Assembly (NCBI RefSeq): GCF_000259275.1
Contig: NC_017735.1
Coordinates: forward strand, 620,001 to 684,000
Length of the DNA: 64,000 nt
Reading direction: 5' to 3'
DNA from: Helicobacter cetorum MIT 99-5656
GTDB taxonomy: Bacteria > Campylobacterota > Campylobacteria > Campylobacterales > Helicobacteraceae
The notes beneath the pieces were generated by a model. It worked only from the letters and a program-made list of their open reading frames with translations, had not been told where the DNA came from and searched no databases. Shown here in pieces: positions 54,618 to 62,652 of this stretch. The translations under genes and the position numbers were made by a program. Numbering within the stretch: the stretch's first letter is position 1; every line of letters starts with the position of its first letter.

Positions 54618-55661
54618 TTATTCCATTTCATCTAAAGGTTCATCAGGTAAGGGCATAATCTCTTCAGTAGTGCCAATACTCTCTTTAATCTTAAGAATGA
54701 TTTCATTCGCTAGGACTTTATCTTCTTTCAATAAAGCCTTAGCATTTTCTCTACCCTGCCCTAGCTTTTTATCTTGATAACTTAGCCATGCCCCACTCTT
54801 ATCCACAATATCTAGTTTCACGCCATAATCAATAATTTCGCCTTCTTTAGAAATCCCTTCCCCAAACATAATGTCAAATTCCGCTTCTCTAAAAGGCGGA
54901 GCGACTTTATTTTTTACCACTTTGGCTTTCGCTCTATTACCGATATGCTGTTCGTTTTGTTTAAGAGCGGCAATTCTTCTAATATCAATTCTCACGCTCG
55001 CATAAAATTTTAAGGCATTCCCCCCTGTTGTAGTCTCTGGACTTCCATAACCCATCATGCCAATTTTCATTCTAATTTGATTGATAAAAATTAGTGTGGT
55101 ATTCATTTTGTGTAACACGCCGGTGATTTTTCTTAATGCATGACTCATAAGCCTTGCTTGTAAGCCCACATGCTGGTCTCCCATATCCCCATCAATCTCT
55201 GCTTTAGGCGTGAGTGCGGCTACAGAATCCACTACCACCAAATCAATCGCCCCACTTCTAGTGATAGTCTCTAAAATTTCTAGGGCTTGCTCGCCTGTAT
55301 CTGGCTGAGAGACTAGCAAATTTTCAATATCTACGCCAAGTCTCTTCGCATAATGCACATCTAGGGCATGCTCAGCATCAATAAACGCGCACACGCCCCC
55401 ATTTTTTTGGCACTCTGCAATGATGTGTAAGCTCAAAGTGGTCTTTCCGCTTGATTCTGGCCCATACACTTCAATAATTCTACCCTTCGGAATTCCCCCA
55501 ATCCCTAAAGCTAAATCTAATCCTAATGAGCCGGTAGAAATGGCATCAATCTTTTCTACTTGCTTATCGCCTAATCTTACCAACGCCCCCTTACCAAAAA
55601 CCTTATCAATTTGTTTAATCGCTAAAGAAATCGCTTTTTGTTTGTCTTCATCTATCGCCAT
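54618..55661 (-). CDS. recA: Recombinase RecA
   Basis: Strand-exchange protein for repair, natural transformation and recombination. The 347 residues show Walker [14 protein letters not shown], Walker [11 protein letters not shown], the loop [13 protein letters not shown], and [20 protein letters not shown]. The C-terminus is acidic (PDEPLDEME). Intact and of normal length. mqnD starts divergently 99 bases away. Confidence 0.99.
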   Translation of the reverse strand: MAIDEDKQKAISLAIKQIDKVFGKGALVRLGDKQVEKIDAISTGSLGLDLALGIGGIPKGRIIEVYGPESSGKTTLSLHIIAECQKNGGVCAFIDAEHALDVHYAKRLGVDIENLLVSQPDTGEQALEILETITRSGAIDLVVVDSVAALTPKAEIDGDMGDQHVGLQARLMSHALRKITGVLHKMNTTLIFINQIRMKIGMMGYGSPETTTGGNALKFYASVRIDIRRIAALKQNEQHIGNRAKAKVVKNKVAPPFREAEFDIMFGEGISKEGEIIDYGVKLDIVDKSGAWLSYQDKKLGQGRENAKALLKEDKVLANEIILKIKESIGTTEEIMPLPDEPLDEME

Positions 55662-55760
55662 AAAATCGCCTTAAATAATTTTGTTTTTCTTATTCTATCA
55701 AATCCTAGCCTAAAATCTATTATAATAAGAGAACTTACCCCACTCATAAAGGAAGTCGCT

Positions 55761-56624
55761 TTGATTAGTATCGCTCATAGCCCTGATGCTGATGATATTT
55801 TTATGTATTATGCCATTAAGTTTGGCTGGATAAATTGCCCCATTAAACATAAAAGTTTTCAAAATACTGCCCTAGATATTGAAACCTTAAACCAAGAAGC
55901 TTTGAAAAACACTTATGATGTGAGTGCGATTAGCTTTGGGCTGTATCCTAAAATTGCTAATGATTATGCCTTGCTCCCTACAGCAACTAGCTTTGGAAAT
56001 GGCTATGGACCCAAATTAGTGAAAAAAAAGGGCGTGAGATTAAAAAAAGATTTTAGAGTTGCTTTGAGTGGGGAGCATACTACAAACGCCCTATTATTCA
56101 AGCTCTATTACAAACACGCCCGCATTACCTATATGAATTTCTTAGACATTGAAAAAGCGGTGCTTGAAGGAATAGTGCATGCAGGGGTGTTAATCCATGA
56201 AAATATCTTAGATTTTCATAACGAACTAGAAGTGGAAAAAGAATTATGGGATATTTGGAAAGAATTTATCAAAGTTGATTTGCCCCTGCCTTTAGGGGGC
56301 ATGGCGATTAGACGCTCTATTCCACTATATCGGGCAATTTTGATTAAAAAGGCTTTGATTCAAGCCATTGAAGTAGCCCTAAAACACCAAGATTTACTCT
56401 CTGATATGTTAATAGAGCGTTCTTTAGTTCGGGTAAGTAAGGAGCAATTACAAACCTATCTAAGCTTGTATGCTAATGAGACTTCAACACGCTTGAATGA
56501 AACGCAGATTTTAGCCATAGACAAGCTTTTTGAGTTAGGCTATCAACACGGCTTTTATCCTAGCTTAATAAAAACGAAAGATTGCTTACTCACTGATGAA
56601 TATTTTAAATACCGCTTTTCTTAG
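55761..56624 (+). CDS. Menaquinone biosynthesis protein, MqnA/MqnD family (probably MqnD)
   Basis: 287 residues of the periplasmic-binding-like MqnA/D family of the futalosine pathway. It opens ISIAHSPDADDIFMYYAIKF and carries DVSAISFGLYPKIANDYALL and DLPLPLGGMAIRR, which form the ligand pocket. The H. pylori gene here (HP0152, recalled) is annotated as 1,4-dihydroxy-6-naphthoate synthase. MqnA and MqnD are similar, so the exact step is uncertain. Start TTG at 55761 chosen because AAAGGAAG lies 6 bases upstream; a longer frame to 55638 overlaps recA. Confidence 0.82.
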   Translation: MISIAHSPDADDIFMYYAIKFGWINCPIKHKSFQNTALDIETLNQEALKNTYDVSAISFGLYPKIANDYALLPTATSFGNGYGPKLVKKKGVRLKKDFRVALSGEHTTNALLFKLYYKHARITYMNFLDIEKAVLEGIVHAGVLIHENILDFHNELEVEKELWDIWKEFIKVDLPLPLGGMAIRRSIPLYRAILIKKALIQAIEVALKHQDLLSDMLIERSLVRVSKEQLQTYLSLYANETSTRLNETQILAIDKLFELGYQHGFYPSLIKTKDCLLTDEYFKYRFS

Positions 56625-57394
56625 TCTAGCTCTAATTTATGTGTGAGTAAATATCGGCTCACACCATACAATAAAAGGATTTTTAAAAAATCCACTCCCC
56701 ATAAGAGATAGTATTTTTCTTCTTCTAATTCTTGTTGCTGTAAGAAATAATAAAACCCCTCATTCATGCTTAAATTTGAACTCATTAAGGGCAAAAACGC
56801 ATTAAACGCCATTTCCAAAATAACCCCCACAAGAATGAATAATAACCCCCCTAGTAAAAAGCGGGCTTTTTTGATTTTGTTCGTGTTTAGCACGCTTAGA
56901 ACAAACAAAAACTTCATTAAAACAAGCCCTAAAAATAACATAATGCCTACCATTTTAGTGGGGTTTAAGACAAAGACTTTTAACGCACTATATAAGATAA
57001 ATAGCACGCTAGATTGCGTATTAGTGAAAAGATGATAGCCCAAACGCACGCTTAGAATAAACCACAACAAACTTAAGATAAAAAAACCTATAGGAAGTAA
57101 AACCTTAGGCAATAACAACATATCAATGCTAATGGGTAAAGAAAAGCTTAAAACCCCCCTTTTAGAAAAAAGCTTGGCATTGAGATTTTTAATCGCCCCT
57201 AAAATTATCGCACTCAATAAAAACGCCCCTAAAATAAAAAAGAGCGTATAACTTAGAGTAAGCATGGTTGTTTCTTCTGTGCTTTGAGAGAAAAAACAAA
57301 TCGCTAGAATAATGAGCGTTAATAAAAGATTGGTTACAACAATATTGCCTATTTGCTCTAAAGCATCATGTTTTAAAACTTTTAAAAAATCCAT
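56621..57394 (-). CDS. Hypothetical multi-span membrane protein
   Basis: 257 residues with about six hydrophobic helices and a Leu/Phe-rich composition. It opens MDFLKVLKHDALEQIGNIVV and ends YLLTHKLELD. A SLPISIDMLLLPKVLLPIGF loop region lies in the middle. No family recognised; it may be a permease-like subunit, but no ATPase lies nearby. The ATG at about 57394 is favoured over a TTG 9 codons upstream. It overlaps the mqnD stop tail to tail by 4 bases. Confidence 0.7.
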   Translation of the reverse strand: MDFLKVLKHDALEQIGNIVVTNLLLTLIILAICFFSQSTEETTMLTLSYTLFFILGAFLLSAIILGAIKNLNAKLFSKRGVLSFSLPISIDMLLLPKVLLPIGFFILSLLWFILSVRLGYHLFTNTQSSVLFILYSALKVFVLNPTKMVGIMLFLGLVLMKFLFVLSVLNTNKIKKARFLLGGLLFILVGVILEMAFNAFLPLMSSNLSMNEGFYYFLQQQELEEEKYYLLWGVDFLKILLLYGVSRYLLTHKLELD

Positions 57395-57725
57395 AATCTT
57401 ATTATAACCACTTGGAGACAAACTTTATAGATTTGCAAACTTTTTTAAGGCAAAACACAAGATTTTTATCTATACTAACATCAATTAACCCAAAAGAGAT
57501 TTTTTTAAGGCATTCAAATTCGCTATAAACGACCCTTAAGATTTATTGTTAGTGTCAGACGATTCGTTTAGGGGGATTGAAAAAAACTGGTGCTTGCATT
57601 TTTAATGAGTTTGGGAGTTTAAGGATTAAAATAGGGCGTTATTAACGCCTATTTTTGTTTGTAGTTGAAAAAATCTTTTAATTTTATTTGCTTGAAAAAT
57701 TAAAATCTAGGCGATAAGAGTCATC
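57395..57725. other. Non-coding stretch containing the cco terminator
   Basis: 331 bases between the membrane-protein gene and the FixH-like gene. No ORF is credible. It holds a strong hairpin at 57628-57656 and otherwise A/T-rich DNA. The promoter of the membrane-protein gene is presumably in 57400-57500; none was assigned. Confidence 0.6.
57628..57656. terminator. Terminator after the cco gene cluster
   Basis: AAAATAGG-G-CGTT, loop ATT, AACG-CCTATTTTT: 12 paired positions with one bulged G and T-runs on both strands. It lies 70 bases past the last gene of the minus-strand cco run. Confidence 0.7.
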
Positions 57726-58313
57726 TTAGCTCTTAAAAAGAGCTAGTTGCTCTAAGATTAGCTCTTCTTTATTCTTAAAAATGAGTTTAAATAGGATTTT
57801 ATAACGCCCTAGTTTATCGCTCTCTAGCAAATCAAATCCCACTAAAGGCTTGCATGCATGCTCGCAAACAACCGTGCTAAGTAATCTAGGGGGGGCTTTG
57901 CTAGGATAGGTAGCGAGATAGACTTGAAGTTCCTTTAGACCTAGATTAGGCTCAATTTGTTGTAACTCTATGTAGAGAGTGTTAGACTTGCTTAAAATAA
58001 GGGCGTTTTGGAGCATTTTTTCTTGAAGTTGTTTATCCCCATGCGTGCCTTTAGAAAAATAGGGCAAAATGGGGGTTTTGGAGCTTGCTGTAAGGGGCTT
58101 TAAATCCACTAAAAAATAATAGCTAGCTTTAAAATTTTCATAGGTCTTAAACATAGCATTAAAATTTAAATCCACTTCATTATGGCTTTTAAAATACACT
58201 AAGTCATTTTTAGGCGAATGCTTTAAGGCAAACACCACCAAAGCGACTACAATTCCCATGCCCCCTATTAATACGCTCATAATCCCCAAAGGCCAAAAGT
58301 TTTTTTCTTTCAT
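57726..58313 (-). CDS. FixH-like membrane protein of the cco cluster
   Basis: 195 residues: an N-terminal span (FWPLGIMSVLIGGMGIVVAL) and a periplasmic beta-rich domain. The context behind the cco genes and the single-span topology fit FixH-type accessory proteins for cbb3 oxidase assembly, but sequence similarity is weak by eye. ATG at 58313 chosen; an in-frame start 16 codons upstream overlaps the preceding gene. A G7 run (57889-57895) lies in frame. Last gene before the terminator at 57628. Confidence 0.65.
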   Translation of the reverse strand: MKEKNFWPLGIMSVLIGGMGIVVALVVFALKHSPKNDLVYFKSHNEVDLNFNAMFKTYENFKASYYFLVDLKPLTASSKTPILPYFSKGTHGDKQLQEKMLQNALILSKSNTLYIELQQIEPNLGLKELQVYLATYPSKAPPRLLSTVVCEHACKPLVGFDLLESDKLGRYKILFKLIFKNKEELILEQLALFKS

Positions 58314-58323
58314 GATTTTCTCT

Positions 58324-58920
58324 CTAAGATTTTTTAAAAAAATAAACCCCAAAAAATACACCTAAAAGCGTGAGTAATAAAATATAAACCGCCACCTTTA
58401 AAAAGGTTGCTCCCTTGTCAGCGTCAAAATTCTGTGTCATGTTGATATGGTATTTTTGAGCTAAGTTATCCACAGCGACTGAATAGCCATTCAAAAGCAT
58501 GGCTGAAATCCTAGAATTAGTGTATTCCTTGGCATTTGTGGGCAATAAGGGGGCGATTTTTTCAAAAAAGATTGCATCAGTGTCTAACAAGTCCTTAGGC
58601 TTAGCGACTAATTCTAATTTCTTAGCGTCGTAGTAAAAAAAGAATGCTACAAAGGGGGGGTTGAGTTGTTTTAAAAAACTCTCTTGGTAAGCTTGGCGTT
58701 CTTCTTTGCTCATTAAAGTTGTAGGGTTTCTTTCAAAATCGGTCATATCAATGACAAAACTGACACCTGTTTTTTGGTAAAGCTCTTTAGAAACGCTCTC
58801 TATGAACGAAACACTCTTTTCTACCAAACGCCCCTTTGAATTATTAAAAACATAAGAAAGCCCATTAGCCCATGAAAAATTTACAAAGGCTAAACATGCT
58901 AGAAGGAATAGGCTCTTCAT
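58324..58920 (-). CDS. Membrane-anchored periplasmic protein (TPM-like fold)
   Basis: 198 residues: signal peptide (MKSLFLLACLAFVNFSWANG), periplasmic domain (about 25-165), and a C-terminal span (FLKVAVYILLLTLLGVFFGVYFFKKS). VSFIESVSKELYQKTGVSFV and FFFYYDAKKLELVA resemble TPM-domain proteins, which have been linked to photosystem or enzyme repair. It is in the cco gene cluster, so a cbb3 assembly or protection role is possible (inference). ATG overlaps the stop of the 35-residue gene (ATGA). A G7 run (58654-58660) is in frame. Confidence 0.65.
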   Translation of the reverse strand: MKSLFLLACLAFVNFSWANGLSYVFNNSKGRLVEKSVSFIESVSKELYQKTGVSFVIDMTDFERNPTTLMSKEERQAYQESFLKQLNPPFVAFFFYYDAKKLELVAKPKDLLDTDAIFFEKIAPLLPTNAKEYTNSRISAMLLNGYSVAVDNLAQKYHINMTQNFDADKGATFLKVAVYILLLTLLGVFFGVYFFKKS

Positions 58921-59024
58921 GTGCTAAATAGGAATAAATTAGGCACAAAAGAAATAATAGCGGTCATCAAAATGGTCGTTACTATCATTAAAGCTAAGAT
59001 TTTTTCTAAAGTAGTGAATTTCAT
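58917..59024 (-). CDS. 35-residue membrane peptide of the cco cluster
   Basis: Sequence MKFTTLEKILALMIVTTILM then TAIISFVPNLFLFST, a single hydrophobic span covering most of the peptide. Its ATG overlaps the TGA of the DUF4006 gene (ATGA), and its TGA overlaps the ATG of the TPM-like gene (ATGA). Overlap on both sides argues for a real gene. It may be a small subunit or assembly factor of cbb3 oxidase. Confidence 0.7.
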   Translation of the reverse strand: MKFTTLEKILALMIVTTILMTAIISFVPNLFLFST

Positions 59025-59227
59025 TGTTGACTCCCTTGATTGACTAATTCATAATTATCGTGGTTTTGAGCGTTTTTCATCTCTAAAGTGCTTATATCCT
59101 TGTAGCGGTAATAATTCGTGGCTTGCTCTTTTTGAATGCTAATAGCTTTGCAAGCAAAAAAGACCACCACGCATAATAAAACTACCACAATGAGTAAATT
59201 TCCTGCTAGTCCGTTCAAAAATTTCAT
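59021..59227 (-). CDS. DUF4006-family small membrane protein
   Basis: 68 residues with one span (LAGNLLIVVVLLCVVVFFAC, about 6-26) and a polar tail (KEQATNYYRYKDISTLEMKN). Recalled as the DUF4006 family, found after ccoP in epsilonproteobacteria. Probably a cbb3 oxidase accessory subunit, unproved. ccoP ends 11 bases upstream; the 35-residue gene overlaps its stop. Confidence 0.75.
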   Translation of the reverse strand: MKFLNGLAGNLLIVVVLLCVVVFFACKAISIQKEQATNYYRYKDISTLEMKNAQNHDNYELVNQGSQQ

Positions 59228-59238
59228 GAGTTTTCCTT

Positions 59239-60117
59239 TTAGTCTTCTAAAGGCTGTAACGATTGGATAAATTCCGCTAATGCCTTAACTTGTAAATCGC
59301 TAAAGTTTTTATACTTAAATGATGGCATATGCCCTATATGACCTTTTTTACCCTGTGTAAGCACATTTCGTAAAAAACTCTCTGTGCCATAAGTAGTCAA
59401 GTTTGCTGCAAAAACTTGGTTATCTTGCAAGCCCTTGCCATCATTTCCATGACAACCTGCACAACCCATGCTCTCAAACAATTCCTTACCCTTATCAATA
59501 AGCTGGGGATTTTTGGTCTTTTTGACACTAGAAATTTCTGCCATAACATAACTTGCAATCGCTTTAGCGTCTTTTTCTTCTAACTCCATAGCAGGCATTT
59601 CACCAGCGAGATAATTCATGCCCTTAGAACCATGCTTGATAGTATCCATAATGCCTTCTTCTTTACCCCATCGCACTAAGTTTTGGGCGTTTCCATGCAA
59701 GCCTTCAGCCGTTACGCCATGGCATTGTGAACAATGGACTAAAAAGATGCCTTGACCCATATCCACTAATTCCTTTTGCCCCAAATTCTTCCATTTTGCT
59801 TCAAATTTTTGATTGTGGGCTTTGACCTCTTCATTATATTGCCCAATTTGAGAAAAACTATTGAGTGGATATCCAAAAAATAAATACCAAAAAGCATATA
59901 CAATCAAACACATAAAGCTAACAACCCAACCTACAGGAATATTGTTAGCAAATTCTCCTATCCCATCAAATAAATGCCCATTATCCACTAGTTCGCCTTG
60001 AGATTTGCTATCACGCATTTCTTTGATGAGCGAGCTAGATTCATAGATGGTTAGCACTAAAATCACAAGTGCTGCAATTAAGCCAAAAACATTTATATGG
60101 TCGTTTAAAAAATCCAT
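59239..60117 (-). CDS. ccoP: cbb3-type cytochrome c oxidase subunit III (dihaem cytochrome c)
   Basis: 292 residues: two N-terminal spans (about 10-30 and 55-80) and two cytochrome c domains with CSQCHG and CAGCHG haem sites. Met ligands are probably in MPAMELEEKD and MPSFKYKNF. It passes electrons to the CcoO/CcoN core. ATG at 60117 has AAAGGAAAG 8 bases upstream and begins 1 base after ccoQ; an in-frame upstream start overlaps ccoQ and is rejected. Confidence 0.95.
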   Translation of the reverse strand: MDFLNDHINVFGLIAALVILVLTIYESSSLIKEMRDSKSQGELVDNGHLFDGIGEFANNIPVGWVVSFMCLIVYAFWYLFFGYPLNSFSQIGQYNEEVKAHNQKFEAKWKNLGQKELVDMGQGIFLVHCSQCHGVTAEGLHGNAQNLVRWGKEEGIMDTIKHGSKGMNYLAGEMPAMELEEKDAKAIASYVMAEISSVKKTKNPQLIDKGKELFESMGCAGCHGNDGKGLQDNQVFAANLTTYGTESFLRNVLTQGKKGHIGHMPSFKYKNFSDLQVKALAEFIQSLQPLED

Positions 60118-60118
60118 T

Positions 60119-60337
60119 TCAACTTTCCTTTGTGCTATTACCATAAACTCTCTTATGGCGTGGTTCAATTAACTCATCTTCTAAGGCATCATTCAACACC
60201 AAGTATCCGTACCGCTCATAATCCACTACACCCTTTTTTTGCTTCCTATACATGCTAAAAATATAAGCGTAAAGAAAGAGCGTAAAAAGGATGGTAAAAA
60301 ACACATAAGCAAAGGCTCTCACACTTTCTAAATCCAT
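60119..60337 (-). CDS. ccoQ: cbb3-type cytochrome c oxidase subunit CcoQ
   Basis: 72 residues with one span (AFAYVFFTILFTLFLYAYIF, about 8-27) and a polar C-terminus (DYERYGYLVLNDALEDELIE). CcoQ stabilises the oxidase complex. Small size, single span and place between ccoO and ccoP support the call. ccoP follows after 1 base. Confidence 0.9.
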   Translation of the reverse strand: MDLESVRAFAYVFFTILFTLFLYAYIFSMYRKQKKGVVDYERYGYLVLNDALEDELIEPRHKRVYGNSTKES

Positions 60338-60348
60338 AATCTACCCCC

Positions 60349-61035
60349 TTACTTCGTATTAATCCTAGAGTTACCCAAGCTATTTAAATAAGCAATCAAG
60401 GCTACAATTTCTGGCACTTCGCCCCTTTGAATCGCTTCTAACACTCGCTTATCCTTCATGTCTGTTGTGATTTTCTTAGCTTCTTCTAAATACGCTTTTT
60501 TAGCCTCTTCTAAAGTGCCTAGTTTCACGCCATTTTCTGTGTCATAAGGCACACCAAAAACTTTCTTTTGGGTTAAAGCGTCAGCATAAGCGGTTTCAAA
60601 ATCACTTTTTTTCTTAAACAAGTGTTGATAGGCTGGCATAATACTATGAGGTACAACGCTTTGTGGGTTAAGCATATGTTTTTCATGCCAATCAGTGGTG
60701 CGATAATCCCCTACCCTATGCAAATCAGGGCCAATTCTTTTTGAACCCCATAAGAAAGGTCTGTCATAGGCATACTCCCCACTCAAACTATACGCACCAT
60801 ATCTATCCACTTCAGCTTGAAAAGGGCGAATAAGTTGCGAGTGGCAATTATAACAACCCTCTTTCATATAGATTTGTCTTCCAGCCATCTCTAAAACACT
60901 ATAAGGACGCAAGCCTTCAATGGGGCGAGCGGATTTAAAGAAATTAGGCAAAATCTCAACTAATCCAGCAATAGAAAACACAAATAAAAACGCCAAAGTA
61001 AAGAAGAATGGATTTTTTTCTAAAAAACTAAACAT
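60349..61035 (-). CDS. ccoO: cbb3-type cytochrome c oxidase subunit II (monohaem cytochrome c)
   Basis: 228 residues: N-terminal span (NPFFFTLAFLFVFSIAGLVE) and one haem-c site EGCYNCHSQLIRPF. The C-terminal ALIAYLNSLGNSR is typical. ATG at 61035 (MFSFLEKN) has AAGGAGG about 7 bases upstream and is preferred to an in-frame TTG two codons earlier. It follows ccoN by 11 bases. Confidence 0.95.
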   Translation of the reverse strand: MFSFLEKNPFFFTLAFLFVFSIAGLVEILPNFFKSARPIEGLRPYSVLEMAGRQIYMKEGCYNCHSQLIRPFQAEVDRYGAYSLSGEYAYDRPFLWGSKRIGPDLHRVGDYRTTDWHEKHMLNPQSVVPHSIMPAYQHLFKKKSDFETAYADALTQKKVFGVPYDTENGVKLGTLEEAKKAYLEEAKKITTDMKDKRVLEAIQRGEVPEIVALIAYLNSLGNSRINTK

Positions 61036-61046
61036 CTCCAACCTCC

Positions 61047-62513
61047 TTACTTAGCCATAGGCGTAGCATAATTAGGCTCACGCTCTAATTTTTTGCCTGC
61101 AGTAATAGTCATAAACACATTGTAAGCAAAAATAATAAATCCAATTAAATACATAATGCCTCCAACACCCCTAATATTGTAATAAGGAATCAAAACTCTA
61201 ACTGTATCGATGAATTGATAAGTAAGATTTCCATACTGATCTACATCTCTCCACATCATACCTTGTGTGATTCCTGCAATCCACATAGATGAGAAATATA
61301 ACACGATGCCTAAAGTCATAATCCAAAATTGGAAATCCATAAGTTTGGCTGAATAAATTTCTCTTTTAAACATTCTAGGCATCATATGATACATGCTTGC
61401 AATTAGAGTAAAGCCTACCCATCCAAGCACACCATCATGCACATGCCCTACAATCCAATCGGTAAAGTGTGCTAAAGCATTCACGCTCTTAATCGCTTGA
61501 ATAGAACCCTCTAAAGTAGAGAGCATGTAGAATGTTGATGCAAGCACTAAAAATTTAATCAAAGGGCTTTCTTTGAGCTGGTGCCATTGACCACGCATAG
61601 TCAATAGCATATTGATAGCTGTTCCCCAAGAAGGTAAAATCAATACCACTGAAAACACGCTAGAGAGAGTTTGCACCCAATCAGGAACGGTAGAATAAAT
61701 CAAGTGGTGTCCGCCTGCCCAAATATAGACAAACATCAAGCTCCAAAAAGAAAATAAAGTAAGCTTATAGGAGAAGATAGGTTGACCGCTCTCTTTAGGC
61801 AAGAAATAATAAATTGTTCCAATAATACCACTTGTAAATACAAAGGCTACAGCGTTATGCCCCCACCACCATTGCACAAGTGCATCATTACTACCTGAAT
61901 ACATAGAGATAGAATGCCAAATACTTCCTACATCAGCCACAAAGTAAGTGGGGATAGAAAGATTATTGAAAATATACATTACAGCAATCCCCACATAAGT
62001 AGCAATATAATACCATAAGGATACATAAATAGTATTTTCTCTTCTCACACCCATACTTCCAAACATGCTAATCCCCCATAGCACCCATACTACAACTACA
62101 AGAATATCTAAAGGCCACATAAGTTCTGCATATTCTTTGGTCTGATTAATACCAGCAAATAAACTAACAACTGCCAAAATCAATAGAACAATCCATAACC
62201 AAAAATGCAGCAACCCTACAAATTTTAAAAAGGGGTGCTGGTGGTAAGTGATTTTAAGCACCCTTTGACCGATATAATACCAACTCGCCCAAATCCCCCC
62301 AAGCGTAAAACCATAAATCACCGCATTAGTGTGTAAAGGACGCAAGCGACCAAAAATACCATACTCCCCTGCAATATAGTTCAACCCTGGAAAAGATAAC
62401 TCAAACGCAAGCACAATCCCTATTAGCATGCCTATTATCCCAAATGCAATCATTGCATAAAGGAACAATTTGCTAATAGAATAATCATAACTTAAAGGCG
62501 TGCTTTCTTGCAT
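61047..62513 (-). CDS. ccoN: cbb3-type cytochrome c oxidase catalytic subunit I
   Basis: Haem-copper oxidase that reduces oxygen at very low concentrations, the only terminal oxidase of H. pylori (established). 488 residues with 12 membrane helices. His ligands are visible in RPLHTNAVIYG, QWWWGHNAVAF and IWAGGHHLIY, and in HFTDWIVGHVHDGV; the active-site tyrosine could not be pinned down. ATG at 62513 (MQESTPLSYDY) has AGGAGCA 7 bases before and gives the same length as H. pylori CcoN (recalled). A TATAAT (62556-62561) lies 43 bases upstream. Confidence 0.97.
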   Translation of the reverse strand: MQESTPLSYDYSISKLFLYAMIAFGIIGMLIGIVLAFELSFPGLNYIAGEYGIFGRLRPLHTNAVIYGFTLGGIWASWYYIGQRVLKITYHQHPFLKFVGLLHFWLWIVLLILAVVSLFAGINQTKEYAELMWPLDILVVVVWVLWGISMFGSMGVRRENTIYVSLWYYIATYVGIAVMYIFNNLSIPTYFVADVGSIWHSISMYSGSNDALVQWWWGHNAVAFVFTSGIIGTIYYFLPKESGQPIFSYKLTLFSFWSLMFVYIWAGGHHLIYSTVPDWVQTLSSVFSVVLILPSWGTAINMLLTMRGQWHQLKESPLIKFLVLASTFYMLSTLEGSIQAIKSVNALAHFTDWIVGHVHDGVLGWVGFTLIASMYHMMPRMFKREIYSAKLMDFQFWIMTLGIVLYFSSMWIAGITQGMMWRDVDQYGNLTYQFIDTVRVLIPYYNIRGVGGIMYLIGFIIFAYNVFMTITAGKKLEREPNYATPMAK

Positions 62514-62555
62514 ACATGCTCCTATTTGTAGTGAATTTAACAAAGCAAATGTGTA

Positions 62556-62561
62556 ATTATA
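62556..62561 (-). promoter_or_regulatory. -10 box of the cco operon
   Basis: The minus strand reads TTTTATAATTACAC with TATAAT 43 bases before the ccoN ATG. The preceding A/T-rich stretch contains AACATTATTCATATTTT and faces the DASS transporter gene. Confidence 0.5.
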
Positions 62562-62652
62562 AAATGTTATCATTTTCAAAATGCTTAATCTTTAGAATTT
62601 TTTTGTAACATTATTCATATTTTTTTAGTAGTAGGCAATTAAAGGCTTAGGT

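Noticed and set aside
55638-55760. Longer N-terminus of the MqnD-like protein
   Set aside because: It would overlap recA and lacks the family start; the TTG at 55761 has a ribosome site and begins at ISIAHSPD.
57889-57895. G7 run in the FixH-like gene, and a similar run at 58654-58660
   Set aside because: Both are in frame with complete products. Seven-base runs alone are weak evidence for switching.
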